DNA from: Agapetus fuscipes
Lineage: Eukaryota; Arthropoda; Insecta; Trichoptera; Glossosomatidae
Assembly: GCA_951799405.1 (NCBI GenBank)
Contig: OX637333.1
Coordinates: 19,033,960-19,097,959 of the forward strand
Direction of reading: 5' to 3'
Length of the DNA stretch: 64,000 bases
The notes below the pieces were generated by a model that saw only the letters and a program-made list of their open reading frames with translations, did not search any database and had not been told where the DNA came from. Positions 1 to 10,882 of this stretch are shown one piece after another; the stretch's first letter is position 1; each line of letters opens with the position of its first letter. Both the position numbers and the translations under genes were made by a program.

Positions 1-24
1 TCTACTTCGTAAATGTAGAACCAG

Positions 25-170
25 CGAGTAAGCTACACACATAGTGCAACTTCTTGCCGCGTTATCCACGAAGGGTGTGGCATGTGGCGAGTGGAATCTA
101 TTTACATATTAGCCAGCCTTACGCCAGTCACTTTAGTTGAAGTGGGGCTTTCTCAGCTGGTACTGGCTTT
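25..170 (-). repeat. SINE-A, 3' part
   Basis: On the minus strand this matches the 3' half of SINE-A: GTAGCTTA end, the GGGGATAACGCGG-like block near 55-80, and the GAAGTGG...AGGCCGGCC block near 105-150. The tRNA-like head is missing, so it is 5'-truncated or decayed. Confidence 0.75.
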
Positions 171-526
171 TCAAAGATAATTATGTTTACTGTGAAATCA
201 TCTTATCTTTTTTATCTAAATTTATTCCTTTTTTACCTGATTCATTCCTGGCAGTATTTCCTTCTCGTCCACACGTTTTCCACGAGCCACTAGATAATGA
301 CATTATGGTCGGCCTGACAAAGCAAGTGCCCGTGGCATGGCATTGCCATGATTATTTTTTAATGCATATTCAACAGCCCGCAGAGACGGATGCAAATGCC
401 ATCTCTAAATATTATTGCTTCTTGACTTTTTAATTGCAAATTGTGTTGGAAACAATATGATTTTCAGGATGTGAAAAACTCAGTTGCAAAATAACTCACG
501 TTAAAGAATTTGTTATTTATACCCTA
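171..526. other. no recognised feature
   Basis: AT-rich spacer. One 98-codon open frame covers 137-433 but resembles no family I know and begins inside the SINE-A remnant. Confidence 0.5.
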
Positions 527-757
527 CTAATAAGTATGAGGCTTACCTCCCTGCTGTACCTTGGTTCAATTTTTCCAATTTTACGCCAGTTTTAGGGAAA
601 GGCGGCAGGATTTGCAAAGTTTATGGTTATTTGAGGTTTGGTTTTTTACACGTACAGCATATGTAAGCGCGAACTTACACGTTTCTGTCTGTGGACGTGC
701 ATTGAGTATAAGCTTTCAATGTCAATTATTTATCTTTGCAACTTAGATTAAAGATTA
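527..757 (+). repeat. R3U copy (LINE-R 3' end), near full
   Basis: Contains the family landmarks in order: TATGAGGCT head, GGTTCAATTTT, TTTTAGGGAAAGGCGGCAGG, AAGCGCGAACTTACACGT, and the CTTTGCAACTTAGATTA 3' end. The head is diverged. Confidence 0.85.
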
Positions 758-1091
758 TATATAGATATTTGTACAAGGGATGGGCTAAAACAGCAATGCC
801 TGGAATCATATAAGTTAAGAGTGGATGAGTATCAGATATTTTCATACTTTCTACAACACTAAAGTGGTATTCGTAACACATGTCGATCCCATGGTGATTT
901 CATTGCTATGTACATAGATTGATGATGGAGTAGAGATGCGTTGATTGATAGAAAATGACATGTCGTCTGTCGTGAGTAAGACAGCACTATCAAGAATGTC
1001 TGCCGTTTATGACTGGTGCATCATGTTTATAGGAACTAAATCAAATAAATAGTCGCTTCATTTTAAATGAATCCTTAATTCATTCGGTGTT
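758..1091. other. no recognised feature
   Basis: AT-rich spacer with no long frame and no repeat landmark seen. Confidence 0.5.
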
Positions 1092-1200
1092 TTAGCCGCG
1101 GGGATCAAGACAGGTTATTTGGAACCGGATAACGCTGGTTCGAATCCCGCGACGATAACTTCGACCCTGGTTCAACAGATGCCGTTGCATGCACACAAGC
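1092..1200 (+). repeat. SINE-C (tRNA-like head)
   Basis: A pol III B-box-like GGTTCGAATCCCG lies at about 1138-1150, followed by TTCGACCCTGGTTCAACAG. The same B-box-plus-trailer order recurs near 40390-40445 and 47970-48030, which defines a small third SINE family here. Confidence 0.6.
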
Positions 1201-1764
1201 TTCTGCTTTCGCATGAAGACAACTGGCCAGGTAAAATAGGTTGGTGGATTGCATTCCTTTCCACAAATCTATTTAAAAAAAATATATATGTATATATACA
1301 CCAAATACTTTATTTTTTAATTGATGTTATTTTGCGACACTATCATTCCAAGAACACCCCAAAGTATTCGGTTAACAGATTGGTCTTGAGAAGCCACTTG
1401 AATTGGCCGGTTTTGGAAATCTCTCGAATCACAAATAACAGTCAGTTAAACCTTCGAAACTGCCACTGCAAAAGCACGCCCACCAAACAATGTTGCAGTT
1501 TTACACAGAACCTCATTGCCGAATACTCTGGCTTTACTTTTCGCACACAATAAAGTCAATTATATGCTATTCAAACTTGTTTTCTTGATGAGTTCTGCGA
1601 GGTACAATGGTGTCCTCTCATAGAGTGTCCTTTATGTCATTGCGCACAAATTTTACTCAATGTGCTGTGGATGCAAAAACATTGCAGCGATGTTTTACGT
1701 GAGCATTTCGATTACTTATTTAAAGACGCCTCAACTGAGGTGACTGAGCGACATCAAGGGAGCT
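1201..1764. other. no recognised feature
   Basis: A 144-codon frame runs from the SINE-C into this stretch (to 1553), but it has no family resemblance and its start lies in the SINE. Treated as chance. Confidence 0.45.
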
Positions 1765-1880
1765 TTGGGCCGGAGATGTCTGAACACAACAGCTGATAGA
1801 AAGGGATGGAGGAGATTTGAGGAAGCTCATGCCAAGGACTGAGAAAATTCGAAGGAAAAGAAGATGATATCTTCGATAAA
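1765..1880 (+). pseudogene. LINE reverse-transcriptase C-terminal scrap
   Basis: The frame 1765-1842 ends in a TTADRKGWRRFEEAHAKD-type string and a TGA. The pattern A-DR-x-WR followed by an Ala-rich end is the usual C-terminus of RTE-like insect LINE polyproteins. The stop is followed within about 50 bp by AAAAAAGAAGAAGAA, a plausible LINE 3' tail. Only about 25 residues remain. Clade uncertain. Confidence 0.55.
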
Positions 1881-2549
1881 AAAGAAGAAGAATACAACAA
1901 GGGTGAGTTTGTAGCTTAAATAAGGGAAAACAATTTTAAGAAGCCGTACAGCAGTTTCATTACAAACTTTGAGATTATTTTCATAAATTGACTGGGAGGC
2001 AGTTTTCAAGTTTTCGCGATACAAAGACCAGTTTCGCGAGTATAAAATTACGTTAAAACTCAACGATAGCGTTTCACAAAAAAAATATTGAAACGGAAAC
2101 CGCGTTTGTGCCTTGTGGTGAGCTTTTTAGTTTTCACATATTTGTAGTAAACGATACGATTAAGTTTCATATAATATTTTGTACTAAGAGTACAGCTAGA
2201 GATAAAATTGTGTGAGAGGGGGCACATCCCGTACAAGTTTTTCATTTTATTTTTGAAAGTGGTGAGTTTTTTTCCGCCGACCCTTGTCGTATAAATGACT
2301 TGTCAATTTTTTTAAGTAACTGATGTACAAAGACTGAATTAATTCGGCCAATATTTTGTTTGCTAAAAATCCATCAAATGGATCGTAAAGACCCAAATGA
2401 GAATATCTTATTTTTTTTTAGAAAATAAGATACATACCTACTATGTCATTTTCTCATTTTCACATAATGACCTTACACTCATCTCATTTTCAAAAGAAAA
2501 CCTCGATTACCGCCTTTCGTTCTATTGTAGTCATATCTCTCTTAATTAA
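1881..2549. other. no recognised feature
   Basis: AT-rich. Two minus-strand frames (1827-2063, 2060-2245) look like chance low-complexity translations. Confidence 0.45.
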
Positions 2550-2592
2550 GGAATGTGTCTTAACTACAAGGTTGGTATGAGGCTGTGTCCAA
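2550..2592 (+). repeat. R3U head fragment
   Basis: AAGGTTGGTATGAGGCTG matches the R3U 5' end, then homology stops abruptly. Too short to say more. Confidence 0.5.
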
Positions 2593-3119
2593 AGGCTGTT
2601 CTTCAAGGGGGACCAGTATATCTGCAGATGCGTCTCCTTTTTTGTTTGCTAGTCCAGAAGCGCTATTCTGCTAAATTACTTACAACCTTAAGGCGACGAG
2701 ATAGCGATTTGTGTCCAAAAATAAGGTGTACTGTGATTTTTTATCTATGGAGTTCTTTTGCAAGCGCTATCACTCCCGACTTGTATGGATTTCCTAAGTG
2801 TAAGGAATTTAGCAGAATAGCGCTTCAGTAAACATAACTTTTATTTATAATGGTGGCAAAAAGCTATATTATTGACTCTATGTAGAATGACTAAGTAGTA
2901 TTTTAATCATTACATTTTCTTGGTTTTTCATTAGTTATGCGTTTGAATATATGTCAGTAGATGTCAATAAAATGAAAAGTCTTACCTGTTAGTATATATA
3001 GCTTTAAAACTTATATTATAGATTTCAGAAAGTATGATTTTATGGCTTCAAAACAGCTCCAAAGGTGCAGAGAAAAATAAAACTTTATATATAAGGAACA
3101 GTTTTAAAAGTATAAAACG
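2593..3119. other. no recognised feature
   Basis: AT-rich spacer. AGAAGCGCTATTCTGCTAAAT near 2656 and its inverse AATTTAGCAGAATAGCGCTT near 2806-2826 form ~20-bp inverted arms about 130 bp apart, perhaps a worn small MITE. Confidence 0.4.
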
Positions 3120-3265
3120 TTATGCTTAAACACGTCCATAGCGTTTTACCAATGTATGTATGGAAACTTACACGCTCGCTAGAAGCGCTGTCTTACTTTC
3201 CGCATATTTTTTCGTACGCCTTACGGTTAAGTTTAAACGCAAAGTTTAATAATAACGGTACAGCA
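3120..3265. repeat. diverged MITE-P-like palindrome
   Basis: Layout resembles MITE-P: inverted flanks around 3121-3140 and 3225-3250 (TTAAAC blocks) and a centre with TGTATGGAAAC...CTAGAAGCGC. Termini are weak. Confidence 0.4.
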
Positions 3266-4359
3266 GAGAGTGTTAATCCAACGAAAGGATGAAAAATGTG
3301 CAGAAATTAAAAACGAACTTAGGAAATTAGCGAGAACTTGTCTAATTAATCTCAAGACGATATCGTCCAGTCAGTCTCTTATATAATTCTTTCCATAGAT
3401 GTTTATGGATACGTGCCATTTTTGCGTGAAAAGAATCACTTTTTTATCATCATATGTAATTACAAGGTACGGTTCGACTAAATTTCAAATTAATTCACAT
3501 TTCAGATATTTGACGAACCGTTGAAGGAAAACTTGCATTATTCTTGACGATTCGTTGTTTTTGAGTTCAGTAGCGTTCATTCTTCATCGTCGCACAACAT
3601 GAGTGTCTTCTGATGACGATGACTTTTGTGCCAACGAAGCCTCAAATATAATGTTAATTCTCCTAAAAAAAATCATGAAATATCCAAATATTTTCGGCTT
3701 TTTTATTAAGTAAAAATAGTTGGCATGCGAAAATGTCACGTGTGTGTGACCGCTTGTATGTATCCAGAGCTTAAGGCTGTCCTGACCTATTTTAAAATTC
3801 CTCAATAGCTTAGAAGTTAAGTCATTTATATTGTGCTTAAAGGAAAGATTAAGAACGAAGTCAGCGGTATTATAATATGAAGGTAGGTCATCTTGGGATT
3901 ATCCATTGTAAATATTTTTTCTTATTCTTCTTCCATATGCTGAATTACAGCGTTGAAAGAGAGTTCGAGTTGGTACAAAATTGGATTAGCTTTGGATTAA
4001 AATATTACGTTGCAAAAATGTGAAAAAAAGAAGCAACAATTTCCAAGCTAGTATTAAAAGTTTTCAACAAAATTGAAGGTGTAGGAATCTTAAATGTTGA
4101 AAATGACCATTTGCGCAGAGCATACGCAACTTAATCAATAAGCTACACATATAAGACAACTACTCACAAGGTAAGTTTTAAAAGTCAGACTTACATACTT
4201 GATGAAAGTCATATGTCAGAAGATGTTTGAAATCTTATGATACTATAAAAGTAGCTAAGAGAAAACAGTGTTAGAAAAGTGAAATATTTGTTTTTTTTGC
4301 ATTTGTTTATACATTTTTAAAACACACACACTCACAAGAATTTTATTCATGTAGGTATA
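3266..4359. other. no recognised feature
   Basis: About 1.1 kb of AT-rich sequence with no frame, repeat or RNA signature that I could support. Confidence 0.5.
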
Positions 4360-4532
4360 CAAATGATCTTTGCTGGACTGAAAAATGTATTTTCCTTTAA
4401 AAAAAGTTCGATTAAAAAAGGTTCATCCCGCCTTATTGTTTCTTGCTTGAGAATTGGCGCTTTCTACAGCGACTGTCTTAGCGAGGTTATTTAGGTGTGA
4501 TTCACACAAAAACAGCGCTGACCAAATAAATC
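4360..4532 (+). repeat. SINE-B, 3' part
   Basis: Carries the SINE-B trailer: TTGCTTGAGAATTGGCGCTT, CTACAGCGAC, TGTGATTCACACAAAAACAG and CGCT-ACCAAATAAAT end. The tRNA-like head is absent. Confidence 0.8.
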
Positions 4533-5169
4533 ATCTTTAAGTAATTGATGAAAAATATTTCATTTCCATACTTCTCAACCAATCGCAAGATAATATGAAA
4601 AATAATTATTGAAAGTAATATAAAATGACTGGACTTTCACGATGTGAGCCACCAAGTCATAAAAACCTTTTTTTGTGTTTTATTTATATCATTTAAAAAT
4701 AAAAAATAAAAATTCGCAGTGAAAAACCATAAATCACAATCATAAAATAAATATAAATATTTAAAAATATAAACCATTTATATTTATAAAAATGGACTTT
4801 CACTATGTTAACAGATCAACACTAAAAAATATTATAAAATAAATATTTTCAGGCTTTTCAACTAATCGCAACAGCATATTACGAATCAAATAAAGAACTT
4901 CAATTCCATTTTTTATCGAGTCCTTGAACTGCAACAGCGGCCTTAAAGCTTCCATAGTTTGGCGTTAGCCGGCAGGATCTGTTTGTCGCATTGCAGTGCG
5001 CGCCTTGTTAAGGGGCCGATGGGTGGGGGGCTCCTTAACCGCCACGTGCGCGACCTTGAAACAACCAAGGGCGGAACTGCAAGCTTGACCAGGTGAGAAA
5101 CAAACTTAAAAATATTAAGAACTCTAAAAAACGTCCTACCTAATAAACTTCTTATCGCAATGTCCTCAA
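4533..5169. other. no recognised feature apart from SINE-A-like scraps
   Basis: AT-rich. A GC-richer patch at 4935-5080 gives a minus-strand frame, but I recognise no domain in it. Confidence 0.4.
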
Positions 5170-5390
5170 AGAATCTATTTATTTTCATTTTCACTGGTAA
5201 GCGGGCTTGCCTTACGCTGACCACTTCACTTGAAGTGGGAGTTTCCCAGTTCCCGACGGAGCTGAGTCTCGTTTCTAATGAAAGCTGAGGAAACCTTGCC
5301 CGTATCTTGAATTTGGATTTGAAATAAACACCGAAATCATAAATCGTTTCTGACACCCTTGGTGGAGATCAAGTCCTAGCCGTCTGGCAT
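5170..5390 (-). repeat. SINE-A, middle and head part
   Basis: Minus strand: the ACTTCA-CTTGAAGTGGG block near 5225, the CACCGAAAT body and the CTGACACCC...GGTGG region match SINE-A. The tRNA-like head near 5370-5390 is badly eroded. Confidence 0.7.
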
Positions 5391-6117
5391 GACAAAAGAT
5401 TGAAAAACAACATGACCTAATCGAGTAGGATTGTAATGTTTTATTTTTATTGTAGATTAATTTTTGGATTTTGAAGAACGTGAAAATTTACTGATTTGAT
5501 TAATTTTCTAACGAGTTAATTCATTATTTTATTACTTTAAGCTCCTTTTTTCTGCAAAAAGATTTTAACCTACTTCACAATAGCTTGATCGTGTCATTTA
5601 CAAGTTTATACCTTCTTACACAAATGGTCATTCTATCTACATAAAGTAATTATCTTTCAAGTCACATACTTCTACAAAAGGTTCTATATTTTGAAACGAC
5701 ATTATTTTTTTCGACAATAGATCATATCCTTCTACAAAAAGATATATAATTATTTAAAATATAGGTTATATATTTCTACTCAAAGTTTCCTTCTTTCTTT
5801 ACCAGAACACACATTACTCGTACAAAGGGTTCCATCTTTCTGCACCAGATCTTCGTATATAAAGGGTACACGTTACCAGGTACAAAGTGATCCATTAGCG
5901 TTGAGCTGCCAGAAATGTCAGATAGGAATCACTGACAACTGCCAGAGGTTCGATTGAGCCCCAAAAAGGAACCAAGATAAGGATGGGCGGGGATGGATAC
6001 ATTAGTATATAAGAAAAAAAACCCTTGTTACATCCGAGAAAAGTTTCTGCGTGCCAACTAAAAAATAAGTTAAAGCATGATGCACCTTTATGGCCGGTCT
6101 TTGATCAAGTTAAAAAA
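5391..6117. repeat. AT-rich stretch with a degenerate recurring phrase
   Basis: Between about 5590 and 5890 variants of CTTCTACAAAAGG recur every 40-60 bp (5609, 5668, 5730, 5776, 5838). This looks like a decayed minisatellite. Nothing coding is seen in 5391-6117. Confidence 0.35.
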
Positions 6118-6226
6118 AAATAGATTTGTGCAGAGGAATGCAATTCAACGAGGGCTCGAACCGGCGTTAGTGTTAATAACGCATAATCGAGTGCCAACGC
6201 CTTAACCCTTCGACCATCCTAGCGAC
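6118..6226 (-). repeat. tRNA-like SINE head fragment
   Basis: On the minus strand an A-box-like GGTCGAAGGGTTAAGGCG and B-box-like GGTTCGAGCCC lie about 40 bp apart, as in a tRNA-derived SINE head. Family not assigned. Not foldable into a proper tRNA. Confidence 0.5.
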
Positions 6227-6452
6227 GTATGATGGATGAATATTTTACCATGTTATCCCTTCTTGCACAATGCGGAAGGAAGTTTTTCTCTTTCTTCTGC
6301 TTATTTTAATTTTTTACATAATATATAATTTCTCACTCAAGCATTTGCGATTATTTTTTAGTGTTAGAAATCAAACTCAATACCTTTTGATATCAAGTCC
6401 AAAGTGTTAATCGCTAGATTGCGACCGTTTTAAAAACATAATTATGTTCTTT

Positions 6453-6613
6453 ACCCCCAAGCATACAGCATGCATAACTACTCAACCATCGCGTGAATAG
6501 AAAAATGTATGAACGATACAAAAGCGCCTCAAGTGAGTGTTTAAGAACCACATACATTTTTTTCGACTAACGCGGTGGTTGAGTGCGAGTTTACGCAATG
6601 TTTTCTACTTGGT
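6453..6613. repeat. MITE-P copy, diverged
   Basis: Centre GAATAGAAAAATGTATGAAC...AGCGCCTCAAGTGAGTG and inverted flanks ACTCAACCATCGCG / CGCGGTGGTTGAGTG mark a MITE-P copy with worn ends. Confidence 0.65.
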
Positions 6614-6699
6614 GCATTTACATATATGAGATGAATTTTGTATAAATTTAACAAAATGTATGAGATCGTGCCCTACATTTCATGAATACAGTGAATTGA

Positions 6700-6828
6700 G
6701 TTAATACCATATCATCACGTAAACGGAAAAAATGTATGGAAGTTACTATAGCGCCTCTAGTTTTCATAGAAGTTTACGCGATAGCTTAGTATTTACACAA
6801 TGTTTTGTGCTCGCGGTACAGTTCTCAG
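6700..6828. repeat. MITE-P copy, diverged and shortened
   Basis: AAAAAATGTATGGAAG, ACTATAGCGCCTC and ACACAATGTTTTGTGCTCG match the MITE-P centre and right end. The left terminus is lost. Confidence 0.5.
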
Positions 6829-7064
6829 TTTATTTGTATGTATTTTCTTTCATGAATAAAACATATTATAAACGTTATGAAATGATTCTGAAACCCGGCG
6901 TTTTTTTTTAATTTCTTTGTTTCAGCAGATGAAGATGTTTGAATTTAAATTCCTGAAAGACTTTTCATTTAATAAATGCATTGAATCTTGATGAAATGTC
7001 ATGCTGAAAGCGTCATTACGCAGCTAAGCGTAGTGAAACTCTTTACCGTTCTGTCCATTGAGTA

Positions 7065-7281
7065 ATGACATATCTAATCTAATCTAATCTAAGTTGCAAA
7101 TATATGTTACATTGGAGATTCACATTACATGCATTCTCACAACCAGACACGTACAAGTTCGCGCTTGCACATGTCTCATGGGAACCTACAACATAAAAAC
7201 CAAATCTCAAATGGACAAACACCCTGCAACTCTTGCCGTCCTTCCCTGTAACAGGGGTGACATTGGCAAAGTGAACATAGA
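7065..7281 (-). repeat. R3U copy with (TTAGA)n tail, head truncated
   Basis: Minus strand. A 3' tail of TCTAA pentamers at 7068-7092 precedes TTGCAAATATATG and the full body down to TTGGCAAAGTGAAC, where it stops. Nearly identical to the copies at 12612 and 27754, so recently active. Confidence 0.9.
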
Positions 7282-7906
7282 GGAGCAGAAACTATATTAC
7301 ACTAAAGCCCACATTTGTCTCAGTCCTGTCAAACGTTGCAGTCGTGTAGTCATACGAAATAAGGCCACTTTGACCAAATGCATTTTTTGTTTCGACACCC
7401 AATTATAACAAATACCATAATGTCTTAAAATAATGCCTCTCTCTCTTAAAATTCATCAATTTTAGCGATCACAATATTTATAACGCGTATCATCTGTCAA
7501 CTGGCAGCCATTATAATTCGCAATACTCGTAGTACCAACTTTCTAGGGACATTTTTTGTACATATTGAAATGCAATCGTGAAGTTCTTTGTTCTCTTTCT
7601 TAGTAATGACCATTTTCGTAAGTAAGTTGAAACAGATATTTAATGTATTTTTTCGTTAAAATAATTTCTAGTTCAAAGATATCATAAGTCAATGGTTTTG
7701 TCCCTAAAAGAGTCGCATATAGCGAGGGGAATACATTTATTTTAACAGGTAAGGTGGCTATAATGCCAATGAAAAACAGAAAACATAATCCTTGTTTGCC
7801 GTCTTAATACTTACTTGAATAAGATACTTTTTTATTTGTTTGTTATGTAAAAAGTATTTTTTTTACTATGAAGTAAAAGAATGGAAGAATATATTCGATA
7901 CATCAT
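7282..7906. other. no recognised feature
   Basis: AT-rich spacer. Confidence 0.5.
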
Positions 7907-7995
7907 TTATTAGAACGCTTGAGTTCTAAGCCAGAGGGCCAAGGTTCGATTCCCACCATATACATATATAATAATTTCCCGTTTCGGTGGTGAAT
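7907..7995 (+). repeat. SINE-A head fragment
   Basis: AGAACGCTTGAGTTCTAAGCC, B-box-like GGTTCGATTCCCACC, then TTTCCCGTTTCGGTG as in SINE-A. About 90 bp remain. Confidence 0.6.
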
Positions 7996-8103
7996 AAACT
8001 TATTCAATAAATTGTAGATAAAAAAAGAAAGCTGTAGGTAATGTGAATATTTTTTTTTATCTATGCTTTGATCAAAGTTACCATCCTGCAAAATGAAAAT
8101 GAC

Positions 8104-8145
8104 GCGATCATTTGGCGGGAAACCAGAGACAAGATGGCGGATAGC
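8104..8145. promoter_or_regulatory. possible promoter patch: E2F-like and YY1-like words
   Basis: TTTGGCGGGAAA at 8111-8122 is an exact match to the E2F consensus. CAAGATGGCGG follows at about 8130-8140, a YY1-type word. No gene is recognised next to it, so function is inference. Confidence 0.25.
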
Positions 8146-8406
8146 TGCACCGGTGATAAATTTCATGCAAATGACTGAGATAAAATACTGAATTTCAAGT
8201 TGATTATATTGAAAATTTCATTGAATATCAAGGCCAGCGGATTTTCCGTTTTCATCGATTCATTTTCCACAAAATAAAATTTTAATATATTATGCAGTTT
8301 CAGCTGTTGGGACATTTCAGAACATAATTTAAAAACAAGGGCAAATATTAACTGCACTTACGACGGTTTGACAAATTAACATAATTGTAATAATTCTTTG
8401 ACTTTT

Positions 8407-8648
8407 ATGTTGGTATGAGGCCGACAACCTATACTGTAAAAAATGGTTCACTTTACCAATGTCACCCCTATTTCAGGGAAGGTCAGCAAAAGTTGCAGAG
8501 TGTATCTTCATTTGAGGTTTGGATTTTAATTTGTAAGTACACATTCAGTATTTATAAGCGCGAACTTACACTAGTCTGTTTGTGTGCAAGCATATAATAT
8601 GAGTTTAGAATGTTAATATATCTTTTCAACATACATCAAAGATAACTA
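8407..8648 (+). repeat. R3U copy, near full
   Basis: GTTGGTATGAGGCCGACAAC head, AAATGGTTCACTTTACCAAT, TTTCAGGGAAGGTCAGCAAA, AAGCGCGAACTTACAC and a worn 3' end. Confidence 0.88.
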
Positions 8649-8931
8649 ACTCTCAAGTTTAATTACACTGTTCGGGTATCAGATAATGCGTTATGGAAAA
8701 CACATTTACTCGACTTTTTTTGGCGAAGTAGCCAACGACCCTTCTGCGCATCGATTGAGAATAAATTGACTCCAAGATGTCACAATCCTTTTTCAAAAGT
8801 TATTATGTACCCTCGCACTAAGGGTTCATAACGTGTAGGTAAGGGTATATATTATAGTTATATACTTCGTAACATTTTAATCTTTCAGACGGTTTGCACG
8901 TTTTTAATTCAAATCAATGTATTAAATATTT

Positions 8932-9252
8932 GTCCGGTCGATAGCTCAGTTGGTAGAGTGCTTGCATTCCATGCCGTGAATTCGCGCTCGAATCCCGCGG
9001 AGGGTGACAGAAATGATTTTCCGTTTCGGTGTTACCCCATAATAAAATACCGGTAAGGTTTTCTCAGCCTTCACAAAAAATGAGTAGGTATCAGCCCTTT
9101 CGGGAGTTGGGAAACCCCCACTGAAGTTGTTGGCGTCAGGCCAGCCCCCTTGCCTGTAAAAATAAATAGGTTCAACTCGCCAAATGCGACTCCTTCGGGG
9201 ATAACGCGACAAGAAGTTACACTGTATGTGCAGCTTAGTTGCGTTTTTTTTT
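8932..9252 (+). repeat. SINE-A, full length
   Basis: A tRNA-like head at 8932-9003: A box ATAGCTCAGTTGG, anticodon-loop-like TTCCATG (CCA, Trp-like) and a mutated B box. Then the SINE-A body (TTTCCGTTTCGGTG, AAAATACCGG, GTTGGCGTCAGGCCAG, CTTCGGGGATAACGCG) and a GTGCAGCTTAGTTGCG end running into a T/A tract. Transcription would be by pol III from the internal boxes. Confidence 0.9.
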
Positions 9253-9518
9253 AACGAAAAAAAACATCATTAAAGTGAATACCTGTATGTCAGCGGTATG
9301 GGAAAATGTTTGTTGAAATCAAAATAACTAAAATAATGAACAGAGCCGACAAAATAATTACGTTTTTTAAGTCTCCTTTTATTTCTTCCTGTACAAAAAC
9401 ACTTATTATAAAAAAATGATGTACAAAATAAAATTTCCGGAATTTCTATTTTACGTAGACATTCAATTTGAAACATTAAAGTCTTTATATTCGCTGACTC
9501 TAAACCGATTAGCGTCGC

Positions 9519-9645
9519 GGAGCGTGCAAAAATGGCGGCCGCTTTCTGGCGGGAGTTTTGACAGGAGGGGCAAGATGGCGACCGTCGCTAGGCAACCGGT
9601 AATTGTCGTTAATTAGTTCCGCAGGGACCCGGCAGAGGCGCTTTC
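9519..9645. promoter_or_regulatory. CpG-rich patch with YY1-like and X-box-like words
   Basis: An unusually GC- and CpG-rich ~120 bp. It holds AAAATGGCGGCCGC near 9530, CAAGATGGCGACC near 9571 and GTCGCTAGGCAACC at 9584-9597, which resembles an RFX X-box. A promoter or replication patch is possible. No adjoining gene is recognised. Confidence 0.25.
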
Positions 9646-9912
9646 ACTAATAAAGCAAACGCGATCGCGGAGAAAGTCGGCATTTTTGCGGCTTTACATC
9701 TTTTTTTTTGACAACACGCGAGAGGCAATTCTTCCGGAGTGGTATTTTATGAAGCTATCATATTTTCATGGCGTTGTACCTACGAGTAGTACTCGTATGT
9801 ACCTACCTGAGATGAATTTATTGTATCGAGATAAAACGTCTTATTTTATACTGAAATAACAGTACCTACTTTTTTTTGTTTTATTACAAACATTCGAAAC
9901 ATGACTTTCAAG

Positions 9913-9982
9913 TCTGATTGATAGTTCAGTTGATTGAACGCTTGCGTTCTATGCTAAAGAGCTAGGGTTAGATTTTTACCAA
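9913..9982 (+). repeat. SINE-A head fragment
   Basis: GATTGATAGTTCAGTTGATTG and GCTTGCGTTCTATGC match the SINE-A tRNA-like head (anticodon-loop CTA in place of CCA). The body is not present downstream. Confidence 0.6.
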
Positions 9983-10248
9983 AGGCCTGCTCAGATCTGC
10001 GGTGGATGCAGTGGTTAACTTGGTTTAGCCGCACCGTCAAATGGGCACTATCTTTGATGATCATGCTTTCCAGTTGCGGGCCCTATGGAGTGGAGCATAC
10101 TACCACCTAATGTGAGGCAGCCAAAAACTGTTGGTGTGTTTGAAGGAGTACTAAAATGTTGAGGTGTGACACACACAAAAACGGTGCTCTTCAATTAATG
10201 TATCTTGTTAGTTGTTAATATATCTATATCTTAAGGCTTACTACATAT
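9983..10248 (+). repeat. unassigned; SINE-B-like 3' scrap
   Basis: Only GAGGTGTGACACACACAAAA and GGTGCTCTTCA near 10160-10190 recall the SINE-B 3' end. Confidence 0.35.
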
Positions 10249-10792
10249 GCAACTACGCTGCACATATATTGCAATTTCTAACCGCATTGTTCTCGTAGGT
10301 GTCACTTGTGAACTGAACCATTTTTTTTGATAGGTAAGGGGGCCGGTTTTTCAACAACCACTTCTCAGCTCCCGAGATGGCTGGTTTTCAATTCTTGTGA
10401 AGGCTGAGTAAGCCTTGCCGGCATGAGAGTACCCAAGAAGGGGCAGGGGGGGGGGGAGGTCAGCTGCCCCTGGAAGTTAAAAATACCTAGATCGTTATTC
10501 AATTTTGTTTTGGAATGTATTAAAATTACTGAAATGACCATTTTAACAATCAAAATAAATTGTACAGTGGACTGAACATGACTTTATAGCAAAAAATAAG
10601 GTTGTGTGTAATTTTTCATCTTCAATTTTCAAAACTTGCCCCCCCCCCTAGTTTTGATCCTGGGTACGCCCTTTCTTGCCGGTATTTTACTTTGGGTTCG
10701 AAATAAACCTCGAGATGATTTCTACCACCCTCGGTGGTAATCGAACCCTAGCTCTCCGAATGGATTGCTACTAACTGGGCTATAGATCGAAC
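10249..10792 (-). repeat. SINE-A split by a 250-bp insertion
   Basis: Minus-strand SINE-A. The 3' part lies at 10249-10424. The head part resumes at 10675-10792 with CCACCCTCGGTGG, GAACCCTAGCTC and the ACTGGGCTATAGATCGA A-box side. The break carries an 11-bp direct duplication (10414-10424 and 10675-10685, one mismatch), so the interior is a later insertion. Confidence 0.85.
10425..10674. mobile_element. G-run-bordered non-autonomous element inside SINE-A
   Basis: 250 bp with inverted ends sharing GTACCCA, followed inward by long G runs (near 10448-10456 on the plus strand, C run near 10640-10648). It is flanked by an 11-bp imperfect target duplication. Non-coding. Superfamily not assigned. 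Confidence 0.6.
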
Positions 10793-10882
10793 AAACATAA
10801 TTAAAATGGTGATATGACGTCCCCGAACATTTATCGTTTAATTTCTTGATGACGCATTTACTTTGTAAGCCTTGTTTTCAAT

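Noticed and set aside
1119..1553. 144-codon open frame as a gene
   Set aside because: Starts inside a tRNA-headed SINE. No domain, no codon pattern, no splice context.
6453..6828. CRISPR-like spaced repeats from neighbouring MITE-P copies
   Set aside because: Repeat units are ~150-bp hairpins, irregularly spaced, diverged and in eukaryotic DNA.
7068..7092. Telomere-like repeat
   Set aside because: Pentamer TTAGA only at R3U 3' ends. Insect telomeres are usually TTAGG, and the tract is 3-5 units long.
8932..9010. Functional tRNA-Trp gene at the SINE-A head
   Set aside because: The A and B boxes and a CCA anticodon-like loop are present, but the acceptor and anticodon stems do not pair properly and the same unit recurs with a fixed ~250-bp body. 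It is a SINE head.
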